NCBI GenBank assembly: GCA_030602675.1
Contig: JAUVZH010000113.1
Coordinates: 1-7,672, forward strand
Reading direction: 5' to 3'
DNA length: 7,672 nt
DNA from: Candidatus Heimdallarchaeota archaeon
Lineage (GTDB): Archaea > Asgardarchaeota > Heimdallarchaeia > JABLTI01
Shown: positions 6,624 through 7,672 of the stretch, piece by piece
Layout of the letters: every line of letters begins with the position of its first letter
Position numbering within the stretch: position 1 is the first letter of the stretch
Position numbers and translations under genes: made by a program
Notes under the pieces: generated by a model
Seen by the model: only the letters and a program-made list of their open reading frames with translations
The model's database searches: none
What the model was told of the DNA's origin: nothing

Positions 6624-7505
6624 TTAATTTTTGTAAATTCTAAATTTACAATACTGATCACCAACAGCATGGCAGTTGATCTCTCTTGCTGAAATGCCTG
6701 AATCGTTATATGCTCCTTCAATAAATCCTGCAACGAAATCACAATCATGTTCTTCTGTTTCTCTTCCTCTACAGAAAGGACAAATTTGAAGAGTTACAAC
6801 ATTTTCATCTAAAGAACAAACACTGATTTTCTTAAGTAACTTCATGAGTGATTTATCATTCACTTTCTTTTTGATTTTCTTTTGAGCAACATCCTTACCA
6901 ACTTCTTTTCCTAATCTGAACATGGTATAATGCATTAAATCAGCAGGTAACTTCCTTTGAAATTCTCTGGTTAGCTTGATAGTTGCTTCTGGGAAATTAA
7001 CAACCAGTTCTTCAGAAAAGTCACTTAATTTCTCTATAGCATCTAATTCAATACTAGGGGGTATGTTCGCTAACAGATGAGGATTTTTCTCAGCTATTTT
7101 CTCACACTTAGTAATTATCTTTTTTACTTTTTCAGAAAAGGGGAAGAACAAATCTCTTCTAACAGTACCATCATAGTCTTTAAGCTCATCTTTATATTCC
7201 CTTACAAATTCTCTGTAAAGAATTGCTACTACATGTTCAGCTATTGTTTCATCATCATCTGACGATATTCTTGCTACTGTAATGAAATCTTTCATAACCT
7301 CATAAACGTAAATCTGATCTTCGATTTCAATTTTGGATAAATGACCAGATCCAAGCTCAGAAGCAAAAGCAACTATTGCACTGGAAAAACCTGCAAAAAG
7401 ATCAGTTGGCATTTGAATAATATATAAATTCTCTTCTAGTGTGATATGGAATAAAGTTAATCCATCTCTTCTCAGAATAAAGAATTCATCTATCATTCTT
7501 ATCAT
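6624..7505 (-). CDS. Longin-like domain fused to a V4R (Bet3-related) domain
   Basis: A 293-residue cytosolic protein with no membrane segment. Residues 1-110 show a beta-beta-alpha-beta-beta-beta-alpha pattern (IDEFFILRRDGLTLFHI, the helix TDLFAGFSSAIVAFASELG, strands around 57-80, helix 86-108) that fits a longin domain. A helical linker spans about 120-160. Residues about 165-291 are a V4R domain ending CDFVAGFIEGAY ... EINCHAVGDQYCKFRI. E275, C278 and C286 keep the E-x2-C-x7-C spacing of the zinc site in phenol sensors such as MopR, with C255 as likely fourth ligand; C242-x2-C245 is an additional Cys pair. V4R domains bind small molecules and share a fold with the Bet3 family of TRAPP. 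The ATG at 7505 is the outer start; the ATG at 7496 (residue 4) suits the TATA box better. Convergent with the ligase, 18 nt apart. V4R is confident, longin moderately so. Confidence 0.82.
   Translation of the reverse strand: MIRMIDEFFILRRDGLTLFHITLEENLYIIQMPTDLFAGFSSAIVAFASELGSGHLSKIEIEDQIYVYEVMKDFITVARISSDDDETIAEHVVAILYREFVREYKDELKDYDGTVRRDLFFPFSEKVKKIITKCEKIAEKNPHLLANIPPSIELDAIEKLSDFSEELVVNFPEATIKLTREFQRKLPADLMHYTMFRLGKEVGKDVAQKKIKKKVNDKSLMKLLKKISVCSLDENVVTLQICPFCRGRETEEHDCDFVAGFIEGAYNDSGISAREINCHAVGDQYCKFRIYKN
6631..6651. repeat. Inverted repeat at the convergent gene ends
   Basis: TTGTAAATT (6631-6639) and AATTTACAA (6643-6651) form a perfect 9-bp stem with a 3-nt loop, 25 nt past the plus-strand ligase stop and inside the last codons (CKFRIYK) of the longin-V4R gene. 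It could slow or terminate convergent transcription, but it is AT-only apart from two pairs and also encodes conserved V4R residues, so chance is a real alternative. Confidence 0.3.
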
Positions 7506-7517
7506 CTCAACTTTAGG

Positions 7518-7529
7518 TTTAAAATATAA
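7518..7529 (-). promoter_or_regulatory. Candidate TATA box for the longin-V4R gene
   Basis: The minus strand reads TTATATTTTAAA. From its centre near 7524, transcription would start at about 7497-7500. That is downstream of the ATG at 7505 but right at the ATG at 7496, favouring a leaderless message that starts at residue 4. Confidence 0.4.
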
Positions 7530-7534
7530 GAAGT

Positions 7535-7566
7535 TGTTAAAAGGATTTTCTATCTACCTTTTAACA
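7535..7566. repeat. Perfect 10-bp inverted repeat, terminator or operator
   Basis: TGTTAAAAGG (7535-7544) and CCTTTTAACA (7557-7566) are exact reverse complements separated by 12 nt. The repeat starts 1 nt after the stop of the membrane-protein gene and ends 5 nt before the TATA box of the longin-V4R gene. As RNA it could end the upstream message; as DNA its roughly two-turn half-site spacing and position just upstream of the TATA box suit a dimeric regulator. Confidence 0.5.
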
Positions 7567-7567
7567 C

Positions 7568-7672
7568 TTAATATTCAACGACTTCTTCAGAACTTGGTTT
7601 CTTAATATCTTCTCCAAATAATCTTGCTGAAAACAGAAAGAATCTGAAGAATCCTATAACCAAGACTGCTGC
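7568..7672 (-). CDS. C-terminal end of a membrane protein (5' part off window)
   Basis: The last 34 codons of a minus-strand gene that enters from beyond base 7672 and stops at TAA (7568-7570). The visible part begins with a hydrophobic stretch, AAVLVIGFFRFFLFSARLFG, that looks like a final membrane helix, followed by a short hydrophilic tail with EDIKKPSSEEVVEY. Arg residues at the helix end and the charged tail suggest a cytoplasmic C-terminus. The family cannot be recognised from this fragment. It is 62 nt upstream of the longin-V4R gene and on the same strand, separated by an inverted repeat and a TATA box, so the two may be separately transcribed. Confidence 0.6.
   Translation of the reverse strand, partial: AAVLVIGFFRFFLFSARLFGEDIKKPSSEEVVEY

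Noticed and set aside
7077..7262. Plus-strand 61-codon hydrophobic frame
   Set aside because: Antisense shadow of the charged linker of the longin-V4R gene.

Overview
The window looks archaeal. It has a family B DNA polymerase with archaeal-type motifs, box A (TATA) promoters placed for leaderless or near-leaderless transcripts, GTG and TTG starts, almost no Shine-Dalgarno sites, and a V4R-domain protein. The last gene joins an apparent longin domain to that V4R domain, which points to an Asgard archaeon; this assignment is inference from domain content, not a phylogeny. No tRNA, rRNA, CRISPR array, intein or mobile element was seen, and no gene-free stretch exceeds about 204 bases.

Layout. 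(1) 1-2617, minus: most of a family B DNA polymerase, its 3' end cut by the window edge. The polymerase motifs A, B and C are intact, but the proofreading residues are lost (Exo I Asp and Glu replaced by Asn and Lys; the Exo II Asn and Exo III Tyr replaced by Gln). (2) 2822-3550, minus: an SRAP-family (YedK/HMCES) protein with the complete active site (C2, N84, E114, H171), starting at TTG. (3) 3660-5069, minus, and 5136-6605, plus: two divergent PaaK-like adenylate-forming enzymes, 66 bp apart, sharing one candidate TATA element. (4) 6624-7505, minus: the longin-V4R fusion, convergent with the second ligase. (5) 7568-7672, minus: the C-terminal 34 residues of a membrane protein that continues off the window.

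How the genes may work together. The SRAP gene lies upstream of a polymerase predicted to lack proofreading, in the same orientation. SRAP proteins crosslink to abasic sites in single-stranded DNA and in bacteria often sit beside SOS polymerases, so this pair could be an archaeal lesion-tolerance module. The ligase pair and the longin-V4R protein may form a second group. The V4R part carries a Cys/Glu metal-site pattern like that of the phenol sensors MopR and PoxR, and PaaK-family enzymes commonly activate aryl or acyl acids. V4R is also related to the Bet3 subunits of TRAPP, whose other core subunits are longin-like, so this one chain combines the two TRAPP folds. These functional links are hypotheses. 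Base composition also splits the window: spot counts give about 38-45% GC in the polymerase and SRAP genes and about 28-35% from 3660 onward.
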